From Xanthomonas phaseoli pv. phaseoli (GTDB taxonomy: Bacteria > Pseudomonadota > Gammaproteobacteria > Xanthomonadales > Xanthomonadaceae): a stretch of DNA of 64,000 nucleotides. The notes under the pieces are model-generated. The model saw nothing but the letters and a program-made list of their open reading frames with translations. It was not told the origin of the DNA and made no database searches. Below, piece after piece: positions 27,650-38,817 of this stretch. The stretch spans positions 1,674,001 through 1,738,000 of the forward strand of contig CP094243.1 of the NCBI GenBank assembly GCA_022749655.1, in the 5' to 3' direction. Position 1 is the stretch's first letter. Each line of letters begins with the position of its first letter. Position numbers and translations under genes: made by a program.

Positions 27650-28465
27650 TCAGGGGTTGGCCAGTGCCGCGTTGAGGATGGCGGCGAGCCGGTCACCTGC
27701 GATGCGCAGCTGGGTTTCGGCGATCGGGCGATAGGTGGCGATGTAGGTGGCGGGCAACACGTGCGCGCTCGGGTAGACGCCGGGCGTGATGGCGATCTTG
27801 CACGACGCCTGCGCCCACGCCGCAGCCGGCGGCGGCAGGGCCGCAGACACCGCAGTGGTGGCCGGCAATGCCAGCAAGCGTTGCAGGTACGCATCGTCGC
27901 TCAGGTGGCGGTCGTTGAGCATGCCGCTGTCCCACAGCGCATGCAGGTTGCTGCCCTTGCCATCGATCTGCAGCTGGAAGTCGTTACCGCCCTTGTCGTG
28001 CGCATAGCCGGCGTGCATCGGCTGATGGATGTCGCCGACGAAATGCACCACGAACTTCAAGGCCTGGCGGCGGACGTCCAACGGCTGGCTGCGATCTGCG
28101 AGCAGGGCGGCTTGCTGGTCGAGCGCGGCGATCACGCAGTTGCCGTCCGGGCAGTCGCGCGGTGGCAAGTACGTGCAGTCGTGTTCGCCCAGGTTGACGT
28201 ACTGCCATGGCCCTGAGCGCTTGCCCAGGTCCGGGTCGTGCTCGCGCAACTCATCGGCCCAGGTGGCCACGCCGTGCAGGGTCGGGTCCGGCTCGCCGGC
28301 CAGCAATTGCGCCACCTGCGTGCGTGCCTGCGGGCTCAGTTCGGTTTCGGCAATACGCGCCACCAGACGGTGGCCTTGCGGGCCCCAGGCCAGGGCGGTG
28401 CTGGGGTGGATCGCGGCGGCCATTGCCGCGGCAACTACGAATGCAGAGAGGGAAAGTGTCTTCAT
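27650..28465 (-). CDS. secreted S1/P1-type nuclease
   Basis: A 271-residue zinc-dependent endonuclease of the S1/P1 family. The signal peptide ends at ALA, so the mature protein begins with Trp27 (AWGPQGHRLVARIAE). That N-terminal Trp is a zinc ligand in this family. Other metal-binding parts are HGVATWADELREHDPDL, QYVNLGEHDCTY, VVHFVGDIHQPMHAG and KGGNDFQLQ. These enzymes degrade single-stranded DNA and RNA and remove 3'-phosphates, and in a plant pathogen the exported form could help nutrient recovery from nucleic acids. The start is chosen at the ATG giving MKTLSLSAFVV. Confidence 0.92.
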   Translation of the reverse strand: MKTLSLSAFVVAAAMAAAIHPSTALAWGPQGHRLVARIAETELSPQARTQVAQLLAGEPDPTLHGVATWADELREHDPDLGKRSGPWQYVNLGEHDCTYLPPRDCPDGNCVIAALDQQAALLADRSQPLDVRRQALKFVVHFVGDIHQPMHAGYAHDKGGNDFQLQIDGKGSNLHALWDSGMLNDRHLSDDAYLQRLLALPATTAVSAALPPPAAAWAQASCKIAITPGVYPSAHVLPATYIATYRPIAETQLRIAGDRLAAILNAALANP

Positions 28466-28709
28466 CCAGCGATTGTACGCATCGCTCCGGGACGGTTTGA
28501 TGGCCATCCGGCAGTTGCGACAGCCACGCCTCAGCATGGCGCCAATGCGTGCCTGGAGCACGCCCGGATGGTGCAAGTAGTCGTCGGGCGGGTTTGCACG
28601 CAACGCGGCAACTGCAGCATTCGCATGGGGCATGCCGCACCGGTGCCGGCCGCGCCCATCTGGCGATGAACGCAGTCGTGTTGCCAGATGCTCTTATTGC
28701 CAGACGCTC

Positions 28710-29324
28710 TTAGTAATACACCAGGTACGACACGCCGAAGGTCAACGGATCGATGCGTGCCTTGCCCAGCCGCGCACCGTTGAGGTCGACATTGCTGCGC
28801 GAATCGGTCCAGCGCGCATCCACGCGCAGGCCGCTCCGGTCGTTGAAGATGAAGTCGACACCGACATGCGCAGTGGCGCCGACCGAATCGTCGAAACGCA
28901 GATCGCCGCCAGCCACCGTCGGCTCGGTGTCTTCGCCCAGGAACGCGGTGTAGTTGATGCCGACGCCCACGAACGGCGACACCGTGCCGTAGCCATTGAT
29001 GTGGTACTGCAGCAGCACGCTCGGTGGCACCGACCAATAGCTGCCTACCTTGCCGATGCCCTGCAGTTCGAGGTCGTGCTTGCCTGCAACTGCGGCGTGC
29101 ACTTCGATACCCAGGTTGTTGCGCAGGAAATATTCGTAGGTGAACGACAGTGCCGGCGCGCCCTTGATCTCGGCCTGGGTGCCGCCGAAGGTGCCGCTAT
29201 TGGACTTGGGCGAGACATAGCCCGCACCGTAACCGGTCGTCCAGTGACCGGCCGACTGTGCAAGGGCGGGTGCGGCCGAGGCGGCCAGTGCGATGGCGAG
29301 GGCGGTGCGAGTCAGCGTGTTCAT
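28710..29324 (-). CDS. OmpW-family outer membrane protein (paralogue 1)
   Basis: A 204-residue eight-stranded beta-barrel of the OmpW family. The signal peptide ends PALAQ. Barrel signatures are TYEYFLRNNLGIEVHAAVAG, PPSVLLQYHING and SPFVGVGINYTAF, ending FGVSYLVYY with a terminal aromatic. The start at 29324 is the ATG before the signal peptide. The longer frame is not signal-like. A second, clearly related gene lies 117 bases upstream on the same strand, so they are a tandem duplication. OmpW proteins form channels for small hydrophobic compounds and often respond to stress. Confidence 0.9.
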   Translation of the reverse strand: MNTLTRTALAIALAASAAPALAQSAGHWTTGYGAGYVSPKSNSGTFGGTQAEIKGAPALSFTYEYFLRNNLGIEVHAAVAGKHDLELQGIGKVGSYWSVPPSVLLQYHINGYGTVSPFVGVGINYTAFLGEDTEPTVAGGDLRFDDSVGATAHVGVDFIFNDRSGLRVDARWTDSRSNVDLNGARLGKARIDPLTFGVSYLVYY

Positions 29325-29441
29325 GGAATCCCCGGTAGGTCGGACAGACGGGCGACGTGACCGACCTGTCCGCAACTCCGGCGGTGGATGCACGTCCCTG
29401 GACGGCAAGTGTGCCAGAGATGCGCCGCCCACGCCGCGGGA

Positions 29442-30065
29442 TCAGAAACGGTGCACGTAGGCCACGCCGTAGACCAGCGGGTCGATATTGACCGTGCCGA
29501 TACGGTTGCCGTCCAGGCGCGCTTGGGTATCGATATCGATCCAGCGCAGGTTGACGCGCAGCGCGCCGCGGTCGCTGAGCTTGTAGTCCACGCCTGCATG
29601 CAGTGCCAGGCCCCAGGAATCGTCCAGCTCCAGCGTGCTGCCGGCCAGCGCGCCGCGGGTATCGGTGTCGAAGAAGCGCGTGTAGTTGATGCCCGCGCCG
29701 AGGAAGGGCGACACCTTGCCCTGGCTGTTGAAGTGGTACTGCAGCGACACCACCGGCGGCAGGTGCTTGGTGCTGCCAACGCGGCCCAGTCCACGCAGCG
29801 CGATGTCGTGCTCGAACGGCAGCGCGGCCAGGACCTCGATGCCGAGGTTGTCTGCGATGAAGTATTCGGCGGTGAAGGTCGGCTTGATGTCCTTGCCTAC
29901 GTCTGCTTCCAGCGTGCCGCCAACCAGGCGGCCATTGTCGGATTTGGGAGCGACCTGGTGGGCACCGACGGCAACGGCCCAGTCGCCTTTGGATTGCGCC
30001 AGTGCGGGGAGGCTGACGCAAGAAGCGGCCAGCGCGGCGAACAGAAAGGTAGAGCGAAGATGCAT
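29442..30065 (-). CDS. OmpW-family outer membrane protein (paralogue 2)
   Basis: A 207-residue paralogue of the neighbouring OmpW gene. The signal peptide ends SLPALAQ. The shared features are TAEYFIADNLGIEVLAALPF, PPVVSLQYHFNSQG and SPFLGAGINYTRFF, ending YGVAYVHRF with a terminal Phe. The two copies align along their whole length but differ at many positions, so the duplication is old. The long frame upstream of 30065 is not part of the protein. Confidence 0.9.
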   Translation of the reverse strand: MHLRSTFLFAALAASCVSLPALAQSKGDWAVAVGAHQVAPKSDNGRLVGGTLEADVGKDIKPTFTAEYFIADNLGIEVLAALPFEHDIALRGLGRVGSTKHLPPVVSLQYHFNSQGKVSPFLGAGINYTRFFDTDTRGALAGSTLELDDSWGLALHAGVDYKLSDRGALRVNLRWIDIDTQARLDGNRIGTVNIDPLVYGVAYVHRF

Positions 30066-30350
30066 GGGAAGCCTCGTAGGGTGCAATGGACGTGGGAAGT
30101 CTTCGCGCTTGGCGTCGCCGCTGCCTTGATCCTGATCAATTTGGCCGTGCGCTCGGGTGTGCGGGTCTGCAATGGCTGTAGTCACACCCTGCGCGCACGA
30201 CCGCGATACGCGCTATGCCGATGCTCGCAGCGGGCATCGCACGTGCGGCATCGCGCGATGGGCTGACCACGGCTGTCGGCGCGGGAGGAGCGCCGACGGT
30301 TGCGTGCGCAGTGGCGTCGACAGCGATCGATCGCCGTTGCGATGTACCGC

Positions 30351-30863
30351 TTACTTGACCTTGGCGACCTTGGGTGCATCCACTTCCGGCATCGCCGAGC
30401 TGTGGTGGTTGATGATCAGCCACTTGCCGTCGCGCTTTTCGTAGACGAAGGTGTAGCGGGCCTGCACGTTGCTCTTCTTGCCGGCCTTGTCGGTCAAGGT
30501 GAAGGTGTACACGCCGGCATCCACGGCGCTGTCGTCGTCGAGCACGCGCACGGTGCGGTAATTGACCACGCCCTGCGGCTTCTTGGTCAGGAACATCGCG
30601 AAGTAGTTTTCGATCTGCTCGCGCGAGGCGCGCACTTCGTTGGAGACCGTCGGCAGCAACACGCCGTCCGGTGCGTACAGGTCGGCCACCTTGTGCGGGT
30701 TGCCGGTGGCCAGCGCCGCGTTCCAGGTGTCGAACAGCGCAGCGACTTCGCGCTCCTCGCCGCCGGCCGGCAGCTTGGCCTTGTCGGTGTAATGCATCAC
30801 GCCGCCAGCCAGCGCCGGGGTGGCAGCCACAGCCAGAACCAGAGAGAAGAGGGTGCGACGCAT
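30351..30863 (-). CDS. secreted SnoaL-like/DUF4440 protein
   Basis: A 170-residue exported protein with a signal peptide ending ATPALAG. The rest has the cone-shaped NTF2/SnoaL fold pattern: REVAALFDTWNAALATGNPHKVADLYAPDGVLLPT, then REQIENYFAMFL, then YTFVYEKRDGKWLIINHHSSAMP. Proteins of this group (SgcJ/EcaC and DUF4440) are often called isomerases or ketosteroid-like, but most have no known activity. Nothing nearby names a substrate. The gene is separate from the OmpW pair by 285 bases. Confidence 0.8.
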   Translation of the reverse strand: MRRTLFSLVLAVAATPALAGGVMHYTDKAKLPAGGEEREVAALFDTWNAALATGNPHKVADLYAPDGVLLPTVSNEVRASREQIENYFAMFLTKKPQGVVNYRTVRVLDDDSAVDAGVYTFTLTDKAGKKSNVQARYTFVYEKRDGKWLIINHHSSAMPEVDAPKVAKVK

Positions 30864-32330
<1,467 letters not shown>

Positions 32331-32344
32331 TCGGCCTCTTTCGA

Positions 32345-32382
32345 TGCAATAAAAAAGCGCCTTTGGGCGCTTTTTTATTGCA
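32345..32382. terminator. bidirectional terminator between gap and a minus-strand gene
   Basis: A 16-base perfect stem (TGCAATAAAAAAGCGC and its complement around a CTTTGG loop) gives a T-tract on both strands. It serves gap on the plus strand and the small secreted protein gene ending at 32405 on the minus strand. Confidence 0.93.
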
Positions 32383-32404
32383 GATCGCAATTTCTGGAAG
32401 GCCT

Positions 32405-32863
32405 TTATTCCGCAATAATACGCATGTCTTCACCTTTGCCAGTGACCGAAACGCGGCTGCCGACTGCGAGGCCCGACACTTCTGCACTCGGTTTCGTCAC
32501 GATTACCTGCGACTTGTTATCGAAACGAATCTTCAGCATGTAGTGCGAGGCGGCGCCGTTGCTGATGACCTTTTCGCCTACCTGTGTGCCGGCATAAGTG
32601 CCTGCGGCGGCTCCAGCTTCAGCACCAAGTGGGCTATTGGCTGTAAGGCCGAGGAAGCTGCCTGCCATGCCGCCAAAGTTCGACGCCGCGTTCTTAAGCC
32701 TTTTAGTACGTTCCGGAACATTGTCACCCTTGTTTTCAATGGGCTCCAGTGCTGCGATGGTTCCATGCCGTGCCGATTCGGCCATGACCGGGGCGACAAG
32801 CATCCCCTGCGAGAGAGCAAGCGTCAGCCAGGCAGTACGGCAAATCCAACTCCTTGTTTTCAT
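32405..32863 (-). CDS. small secreted glycine-zipper-like protein
   Basis: A 152-residue exported protein. The signal peptide ends VAPVMA. The middle has a small-residue-rich segment (FGGMAGSFLGLTANSPLGAEAGAAAG) resembling glycine-zipper membrane-associated proteins, followed by a beta-rich end (YMLKIRFDNKSQVIVTKPSAEVSGLAVGSRVSVTG) like the SlyB/Pcp family, but without a lipobox. Function is unknown. It heads toward gap and shares the bidirectional terminator. The next gene upstream on the same strand, also small and secreted, ends 47 bases away. Confidence 0.7.
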   Translation of the reverse strand: MKTRSWICRTAWLTLALSQGMLVAPVMAESARHGTIAALEPIENKGDNVPERTKRLKNAASNFGGMAGSFLGLTANSPLGAEAGAAAGTYAGTQVGEKVISNGAASHYMLKIRFDNKSQVIVTKPSAEVSGLAVGSRVSVTGKGEDMRIIAE

Positions 32864-32910
32864 CTAGGGCAGTCCTTTATTGATGGATCGATGTTGGGCT
32901 AGTGATGGCA

Positions 32911-33392
32911 TTACTTCTTCTTCGCGCGCCCCCAGCTGCGCGCATGTTCATTGCACCTGCTGCCAGCGAAATCGTATCGGGTGATGATGCCGTCCGCATT
33001 GGCGATAAAGGTGATTTCACAATGATGTTCGGCAGGAACGAAGACTTCTTCGCTATGCTGGTTTTCCTGGAAAATTGGGGTGGGTGCCACACCATTGCCC
33101 CCGCCGACCATGCCGACAACTCCCCTTGCGTGCTCCAATAATGGGTGCGGTAGTGCGCTTCTATGCCGAAGTTATACGTGTAGGCAGTTTCCTGCGTTTC
33201 GATGTTTTCCGATGTGTATAGCCCTTTTCCTACAGGCCATTGCATCATCAATTCGCTAGCATCGTGACCAATCCAGCTTTGGGCGACGCTTTCAGCAGTA
33301 CCGAACACATCGGCAGATGCCTGCTGCGCGGGCGTCAGTAACGCAATTGCGCAAATCGCAAGCAGTGAGTAAGGTCGGAAGACAACGTGCAT
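32911..33392 (-). CDS. small secreted BamE-like protein (frameshifted)
   Basis: About 160 residues. The start at 33392 gives MHVVFRPYSLLAICAIALLTPAQ, a signal peptide. The first half contains IGHDASELMMQWPVGKG and TAYTYNFGIEAHYRTHYW. The second half lies in another frame: EHCEITFIANADGIITRYDF and a Cys-containing basic tail ending at 32911. The layout (a W-G-type segment, Tyr-rich middle, C.ITF.aNADGII end) resembles BamE/OmlA-like domains. Adding one base at the CC at 33134-33135 joins both parts. The role is unknown. The neighbouring plus-strand gene at 33637 has a similar domain, which suggests related functions. Confidence 0.6.
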
Positions 33393-33636
33393 CGAGATGC
33401 GTCCTTGCAGGGCAGGCAAACCATTGGTCCTTGCGACTCGGGTGCTTACCCGTGCGCTGGCGCGTTTTTAGCATTCTGCGTAACGTTCTGCAAGCCGCTC
33501 ACTATATATGTCTGCAAGACTGACCAACGTAGACATCGGCGCAACCGCATGCCCTAATCGCATGCTGCCAGCGATTGCCTTGCGCTGGAACTACAGAGGA
33601 CGTATGGGCACCCAATGAATTCAAGGAGAGACAAAC

Positions 33637-34107
33637 GTGCAGATCAATCGTAAGTGGATTGGCTCAATTGTGCTGGCCATGGTTGTAGCAGGACTGGCGC
33701 CACAGGCAATTGCCAAGAAGCAGACCGGGACGCCGGCCTGGATGAATGCCGATGGCGAGGTGATCAAGTCGTCCGATGTCGAGGCGGGCTACGGCGAGAC
33801 CGTCAAGGGCGTCAATGATTACGAGGGCGAGATCACCGGCAAGCCGGCGCCTGGCAGCAAGTTCACCCAGCTGAAAATCGGTATGCCGATGAAGCAGGTC
33901 ACCGACCTGATTGGTCAACCGGACGACCAGGGTGCTTACGTGACCGGCAAGGCATTTATCCCGTTTTTCTTCGGTGGCGACCGCTACCGTTACGAAATGG
34001 CCTATAAGGGCCAGGGACGCCTGGTGTTCGCTGGCAAGTCGATGGGGACCGGCGGCAACCTGATCTGGATCATCCATAACAAGAACGACAGCGGCTACCG
34101 CGAATAA
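33637..34107 (+). CDS. secreted protein with BamE-like domain
   Basis: A 156-residue exported protein starting at a GTG that is preceded by AAGGAGAG at good spacing. The signal peptide ends PQAIA. The mature part has FTQLKIGMPMKQVTDLIGQP followed by GGDRYRYEMAYKGQGRLVF, which fits the BamE/SmpA-type fold (a G-M-s-x-x-q-V-x-d-l-l-G-x-P pattern). No lipobox is present. A terminator follows at 34118. It is divergent from the similar gene at 32911-33392. Function is not known. Confidence 0.75.
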   Translation: MQINRKWIGSIVLAMVVAGLAPQAIAKKQTGTPAWMNADGEVIKSSDVEAGYGETVKGVNDYEGEITGKPAPGSKFTQLKIGMPMKQVTDLIGQPDDQGAYVTGKAFIPFFFGGDRYRYEMAYKGQGRLVFAGKSMGTGGNLIWIIHNKNDSGYRE

Positions 34108-34117
34108 CCGTTCAAAG

Positions 34118-34141
34118 CGCCCGGTTCTCCGGGCGTTTTTT
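34118..34141 (+). terminator. intrinsic terminator after BamE-like gene
   Basis: CGCCCGG, a TTCT loop, CCGGGCG and a TTTTTT tract, 10 bases after the stop codon. Confidence 0.9.
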
Positions 34142-34287
34142 GTGTGAGGCACCCACGCAAGCACGCATGCGACCGCATGCTTGCCGACGCTCCATCCGTC
34201 GTCCAAGCGATAGGCTAGCTGCCCAGCCGCAGCCCGAGGCTGTATGGTGCGCGCATTCGGCTGGACGCCGGCTCGGGGATTGCTGCG

Positions 34288-37145
34288 TTGGAAACGATAA
34301 TCGTGTTGGTGGCCCTGGTGCTGCTCGCCGTGCCGATGGGTGTGGTGATTGCGCTGGTATGGATTGCCGGGCTGCGGCGACGGGTGGCGGCGCTGGAGCA
34401 GCGGCTCGCGCAGTGGCAGGGCAGTGGTGCCGGGCGTGCGGATACGCCGGCGCAAGCACCCGCGGACGCGCAGGGCAGGGCATGGGAGCGACCGGACGAG
34501 GCTCCCGCTGCCGGCACTGGTCCGGGCGTCGTGGCCGACAGCGATCTTTCGGGGTACCGCACCTCCGATGCGGCGCGTCAGGACGACGGTTGGCATGCGC
34601 CGGGCGCGGATCACGAGGCGGTTGGTGTGTCTGCCTCGGCGATGCCGCCGCCGTTGCCGGCGCAGGCGCCTGCGCGGGCGCCTGCAGATGCGATGGCGCG
34701 CAGTGCAATCGCGGCGTCGGAACGCCCCGGCCCGCAAGCGCAGGCAACGCGCGCCCAGCCGGCGCAACCGCAATCGGCGCAACCCCAACCGCCCCAGCTT
34801 CCGGCCGCGCCCAGCGCCATCGCGCGCGCAGCCAGCGCCTTGAAGCGTTGGTTCACCGAGGGCAATGTGCCGGTGAAGGTCGGCATGCTGGTGTTGCTGG
34901 CCGGCGTGGCATCGCTGTTGAAGTACGCCAGCGACCAGGGCTGGATGCGCATGCCGATCGAGCTGCGCTTGGCCGGCATCAGCGTCCTGGCATTGGCCGG
35001 CCTGATCTTCGGTTGGACGCAGCGCGCGCAGCGGCCGGGCTTTGCGTTGGCGTTGCAGGGCGGCGCCATCGGCGGCTTGTTGTTGACGGTGTTCGCGGCG
35101 TTCAAGTTGTACGGCTTGCTCGATGCCGCAATGGCGCTGGGCATCAGCGTGGTGCTGATCGCAGGCATGTGCGTGCTGGCGGTGCTGCAGGATTCGCGCA
35201 CGTTGGCGGTGCTGGGCGTGCTGGCCGGTTTTCTTGCGCCGATCTGGTTGTCTACCGGCAGCGGCAATCACGTGGCGCTGTTTTCGTATTACGCCGTGCT
35301 CAACGCCGGCATCGTGGCGATTGCATGGACACGTCCATGGCGCGTGCTGAACCTGCTGGGGTTTGCTTTCACCTTCGGCATCGGCACCGTGTGGGGGCGC
35401 TGCAGTATTCCCCGGCGAAATTCGCCACGACCGAGCCATTCCTGTTGCTGTTCTTCGCGATGTACGTGGCGATCCCGGTGCTGCATGCGCGCCGCGGCGA
35501 CGGCAGTGCCGGCAGGCTCATCGATGGCAGCCTGTTGTTCGGAACGCCGCTGGTGGCGTTTGCGTTGCAGGCGCGCCTGCTCGAGGGCGACCGGCTGCCA
35601 CTGGCGTTGTGCGCGGTGGCGGTGGCCGCGTTGTACGCGGGCCTGGGCAGCTGGCTGCTGCGCCGCGCGTCTACGCGCGTGCTGGGCCAGGCGCACGCGA
35701 TGCTGGCGGTCGGGTTTGCAACCCTGGCCGTACCGCTGGCGCTGTCGGCACGTGCCACTGCAAGCGTGTTTGCGCTGGAAGGCGTCGGTTTGCTGTGGCT
35801 GGGGCTTCGCCAACAACGACGGGTCTCGCAGGTCAGCGGTGTTGCGCTGCAGGTGTTTGCGGCGGTGGGTGTCGCCTTCGGCGTGGATGCCTGGCGCCAC
35901 GATGCGGTCGCGGTGGCCAATGCAACCTGCATGAGCACGGTGCTGCTGGCGCTGGCCGGCTGGGCCAGTGCCTGGTTCCTGCGCGATGCCGGGCATCGGC
36001 GGCGTGCGCTGCTGGCATATCTGTGGGGACTGGGTTGGTGGACGCTGTGCGGCGTGCATGAGATCGTGCGTTTTGCCGACCTGCGCAGCGAACCTGATCT
36101 GCTGCTGGGCTTGGTCGCACTCAGTGTATGGCTGGCGGCGGAAGTGCATCGGCGCCGTCCTGCAGCGGCGTTGGTATGGACGGTGATGTCGGGGCTGGCG
36201 CTGGCGGCGCCGTTGGCGCTGTGGCAAGACGCAGCGCACACCCAGCCATTCGCGCACTGGGGCGCGCTGGCATGGGGTGTATTTGCGGTGGCGGGCGCGC
36301 GTGCGCTGTGGTGCCTGCGCACGCAGCAGGGCGCTGGCGCGATGGCGGCGCAGTTCATCTGGTGGCTGCTGTGGCCGTTGGTCATTTCGCTGGGCGCGGC
36401 CTGGCTGGCCGATGCGTTCTCGCTGGCCAATGGCTGGCGTTGCGCCTTGCTGGCGGCGCCATGGTTGCTGGTGGCGACGCTGGGGCTGTTGCGCTGGCCG
36501 TGGCTGGCCTGGCCGCAGGGAACCGGCTTTGATCCTGCACGCAACGCGCTGCTGAGCTGCGTGTTCGCGTTACTGGGGCTCGGCTGGCTGCTCGCGTTGC
36601 TGGACCCGGTGAGCGCAGCGCCGTTGCCCTGGCTGCCGTTGCTCAATCCCGCCGAGCTGGCGCAATTGGCGGTCCTGGCCTTGCTTGCGGGCTGGGCCTG
36701 GTCCGCACCTGCGCCGACAGTGCTGCAGCGTTCGCGCGTGGGTGCGCTGGGTGTGCTGGGGTGGGCGTTGATCACCGGCAGCACCTTGCACAGCGTGCAT
36801 CACTGGGGCGGTGTGGCGTGGGATTGGGCGCTGATCGGCGCCACCTTGTCGCAGACCAGCCTCACCATCGTCTGGAGTGTGCTCGGCGTGCTGGGCTGGG
36901 TGATCGGCTCGCGTCGTGGGCAACGCGGGCTGTGGCTGGGCGGCGCGTTGCTGATGGGGCTGGTCCTGGCGAAGTTGGTGTTGGTCGACCGCCAGCATCT
37001 GGGCAATCTTCTCGGCATCGGCTCGTTCATGGCCTATGGCCTGTTGTGCACCGTGGTGGGCTATCTGGCGCCGGCGCCGCCACGGGCGGTCGCGGCCGAA
37101 GGTCGTGCTGCCGAAGAGAACGGCGTCGAAAAGGATCAGGCATGA
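34288..37145 (+). CDS. DUF2339 multi-pass membrane protein (frameshifted)
   Basis: A polytopic inner-membrane protein of about 950 residues. A TTG start at 34288 gives a first helix (TIIVLVALVLLAVPMGVV), then a coiled-coil piece (RRRVAALEQRLAQW), a long Ala/Pro-rich segment and WFTEGNVPVKVGMLVLLAGVASLLKYA, the hallmark of DUF2339. Some twenty further hydrophobic helices follow. The frame breaks at the GGGGG at 35393-35397. One extra G restores GIGTVWGALQYSPAKFATTEPFLLL, and the rest runs to 37145. Function is unknown. The family nearly always neighbours DUF3999, as here, with an ATGA overlap, so the two products probably form a complex at the cell envelope. Confidence 0.85.
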
Positions 37146-38500
37146 ACGCGATGCGATGGGCGCTGCTGCTGTTGGTGCCGCTGCTGGCGCAGGCCGCCGA
37201 TGTGCGGCAGGACTACCGCCAGCAGTGGCCGCTGCAGGTCACCGGCTCGGATGCCGGCCTCTATCAGCTGACCTTGGATGCGGCGGTGTATCGCATTGCG
37301 CACGACGCGGCGTTGCGCGATGTCACGGTGATCGATGCGCGTGGACAAGAGCTGCCCACCGCCTGGCTGCCGATGGATGCGGCACCGGCGGCTGCGGTAC
37401 GCCGTCAGCGCTTGCCCGTGTTTGCGCTGCCCGCCGGTGCCGCGCCGGCCAACGGCGATCTGCAGTTGATTGCCGAGCGCGACGCCAGTGGTGCAGTGCG
37501 CCGCCTGGAAGGTCGCTTTGCGACCGGAGCTGTCGCTGCGGGCCGCGGTGTCAGCTGGCTGATCGATGCCAGCGCGCTGCGCGATCGCCCGCGTGCGCTA
37601 GTGCTGGACTGGGAGGGCGACATGCCGGTGCAGGCCCAGGTGCGTGTGGAAGGCAGCGACGATCTGCGCGACTGGCGCATGCTCGCCTCCAACGCCATGG
37701 TCATGGCACTCGACAATCAGGCGCAGCGACTGCAGCAGCGCCGTATCGCCCTGGATGATGGGGCGCGTTACCTGCGCCTGGTCACCGCATCCGGCGCGCT
37801 GCCGGCACTACGCGTGGTCGAGGCGGAGCTGGAGGGCATCGCCATGTCCACACCGCCGCAGTGGCTGGACTTGCCCGGCACCACGCAAGATGCCGCGCTG
37901 GTGTATGTCTTGCCCGGTCGCTTTCCGATCAGCCAGCTGGATGTCGGCGGCAGTCAGGCCGAGGCGGTCGAGTGGATCGTGGCAAGTCGCGATTCCGACG
38001 ATGCGCCGTGGCTGCAACGTGCCGGCCCATGGCTGGCGTATCGATTGGGCCAGGGCGCGGCCGCCGCGTCGCCGCCGCAATTGCTGTCTGCGCCCGTGCG
38101 CGATCGCCAATGGCGGCTGGTCGCTGCGCAGGGTCGCAGCACCGCCGTGCCGACGCTGCGCGTCGGTTACCGGCCGGAGCGGCTGATGTTTCTCGCCCAA
38201 GGCCAGCCACCCTATGCATTGGTCGCCGGCAGTGCGCGTGCGCAGCGCACCGACGCACCGCTGGGCGCAATGCTGCAGGCACTGCGGCGCGAACGCGGCG
38301 CACAGTGGCAGCCGGCGCAGGCCCGTCTGGCTGCGCAGGCGCAGCCGCTTGCCGGCGATGCCGCGCTGCAACCGGCCGCCGCCACGCCGCGCGACTGGAA
38401 GCGTTGGTTGCTGTGGGGCCTGCTGGTTGGCGGCGCCTTGCTGGTCGGCGGTTTCGCGGTGAGCCTGTTGCGTAGCGCATCGGCCAATCGCAACGGCTGA
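37142..38500 (+). CDS. DUF3999 family envelope protein
   Basis: A 452-residue protein. The signal peptide ends LLAQA. A large periplasmic beta-rich part follows (WPLQVTGSDAGLYQLTLDAAVYRI, DWRMLASNAMVMAL, ARYLRLVTASG, WLDLPGTTQDAALVYVLPG), and a C-terminal membrane helix (WLLWGLLVGGALLVGGFAVSLL) anchors it. The carbohydrate-binding-like jelly-roll pattern is only suggestive. It overlaps the DUF2339 gene by four bases. No function is established for the family. Confidence 0.85.
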   Translation: MNAMRWALLLLVPLLAQAADVRQDYRQQWPLQVTGSDAGLYQLTLDAAVYRIAHDAALRDVTVIDARGQELPTAWLPMDAAPAAAVRRQRLPVFALPAGAAPANGDLQLIAERDASGAVRRLEGRFATGAVAAGRGVSWLIDASALRDRPRALVLDWEGDMPVQAQVRVEGSDDLRDWRMLASNAMVMALDNQAQRLQQRRIALDDGARYLRLVTASGALPALRVVEAELEGIAMSTPPQWLDLPGTTQDAALVYVLPGRFPISQLDVGGSQAEAVEWIVASRDSDDAPWLQRAGPWLAYRLGQGAAAASPPQLLSAPVRDRQWRLVAAQGRSTAVPTLRVGYRPERLMFLAQGQPPYALVAGSARAQRTDAPLGAMLQALRRERGAQWQPAQARLAAQAQPLAGDAALQPAAATPRDWKRWLLWGLLVGGALLVGGFAVSLLRSASANRNG

Positions 38501-38817
38501 TTGCGGCCGCTTCGCATCGCGGTTTGCCGCTGCAGCGCGAAGGTCGGACAATGGACGTCCCCGTGACCAAGGCAGCCGTATTGCCCGTCGTGTTCGACCA
38601 AGCATCCCGCGCCTCGCCGACCGTCTTGGCGGCCTCGCGCGTGGTGGGCAAGCTGCGCGCCAGGCGATCCGCCCGCGGGCGCAACGACATCGCGCTGGCG
38701 TTTTACGGCCAGTTGCCGCCAACGGCACAGCGCTCACCTGTTTGCCCCGGCGCGTGTCCTGGGTGCTTCTGCCTGACCATTCCCCATTCCCCTCCCTAGA
38801 CCGAACGAGCTGAGCCC
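38501..38817. other. intergenic region before pgk
   Basis: A 317-base gap with no convincing coding sequence. A CATTCCCCATTCCCC tract just before pgk resembles a decayed heptamer repeat. The pgk promoter must be here, but I cannot place it. Confidence 0.4.

Noticed and set aside
34140..37145. Single 1001-codon frame from 34140 as one protein
   Set aside because: Its first 420 codons are a shadow of the DUF2339 N-terminus. Only the part after about 35395 is the real continuation of that protein.
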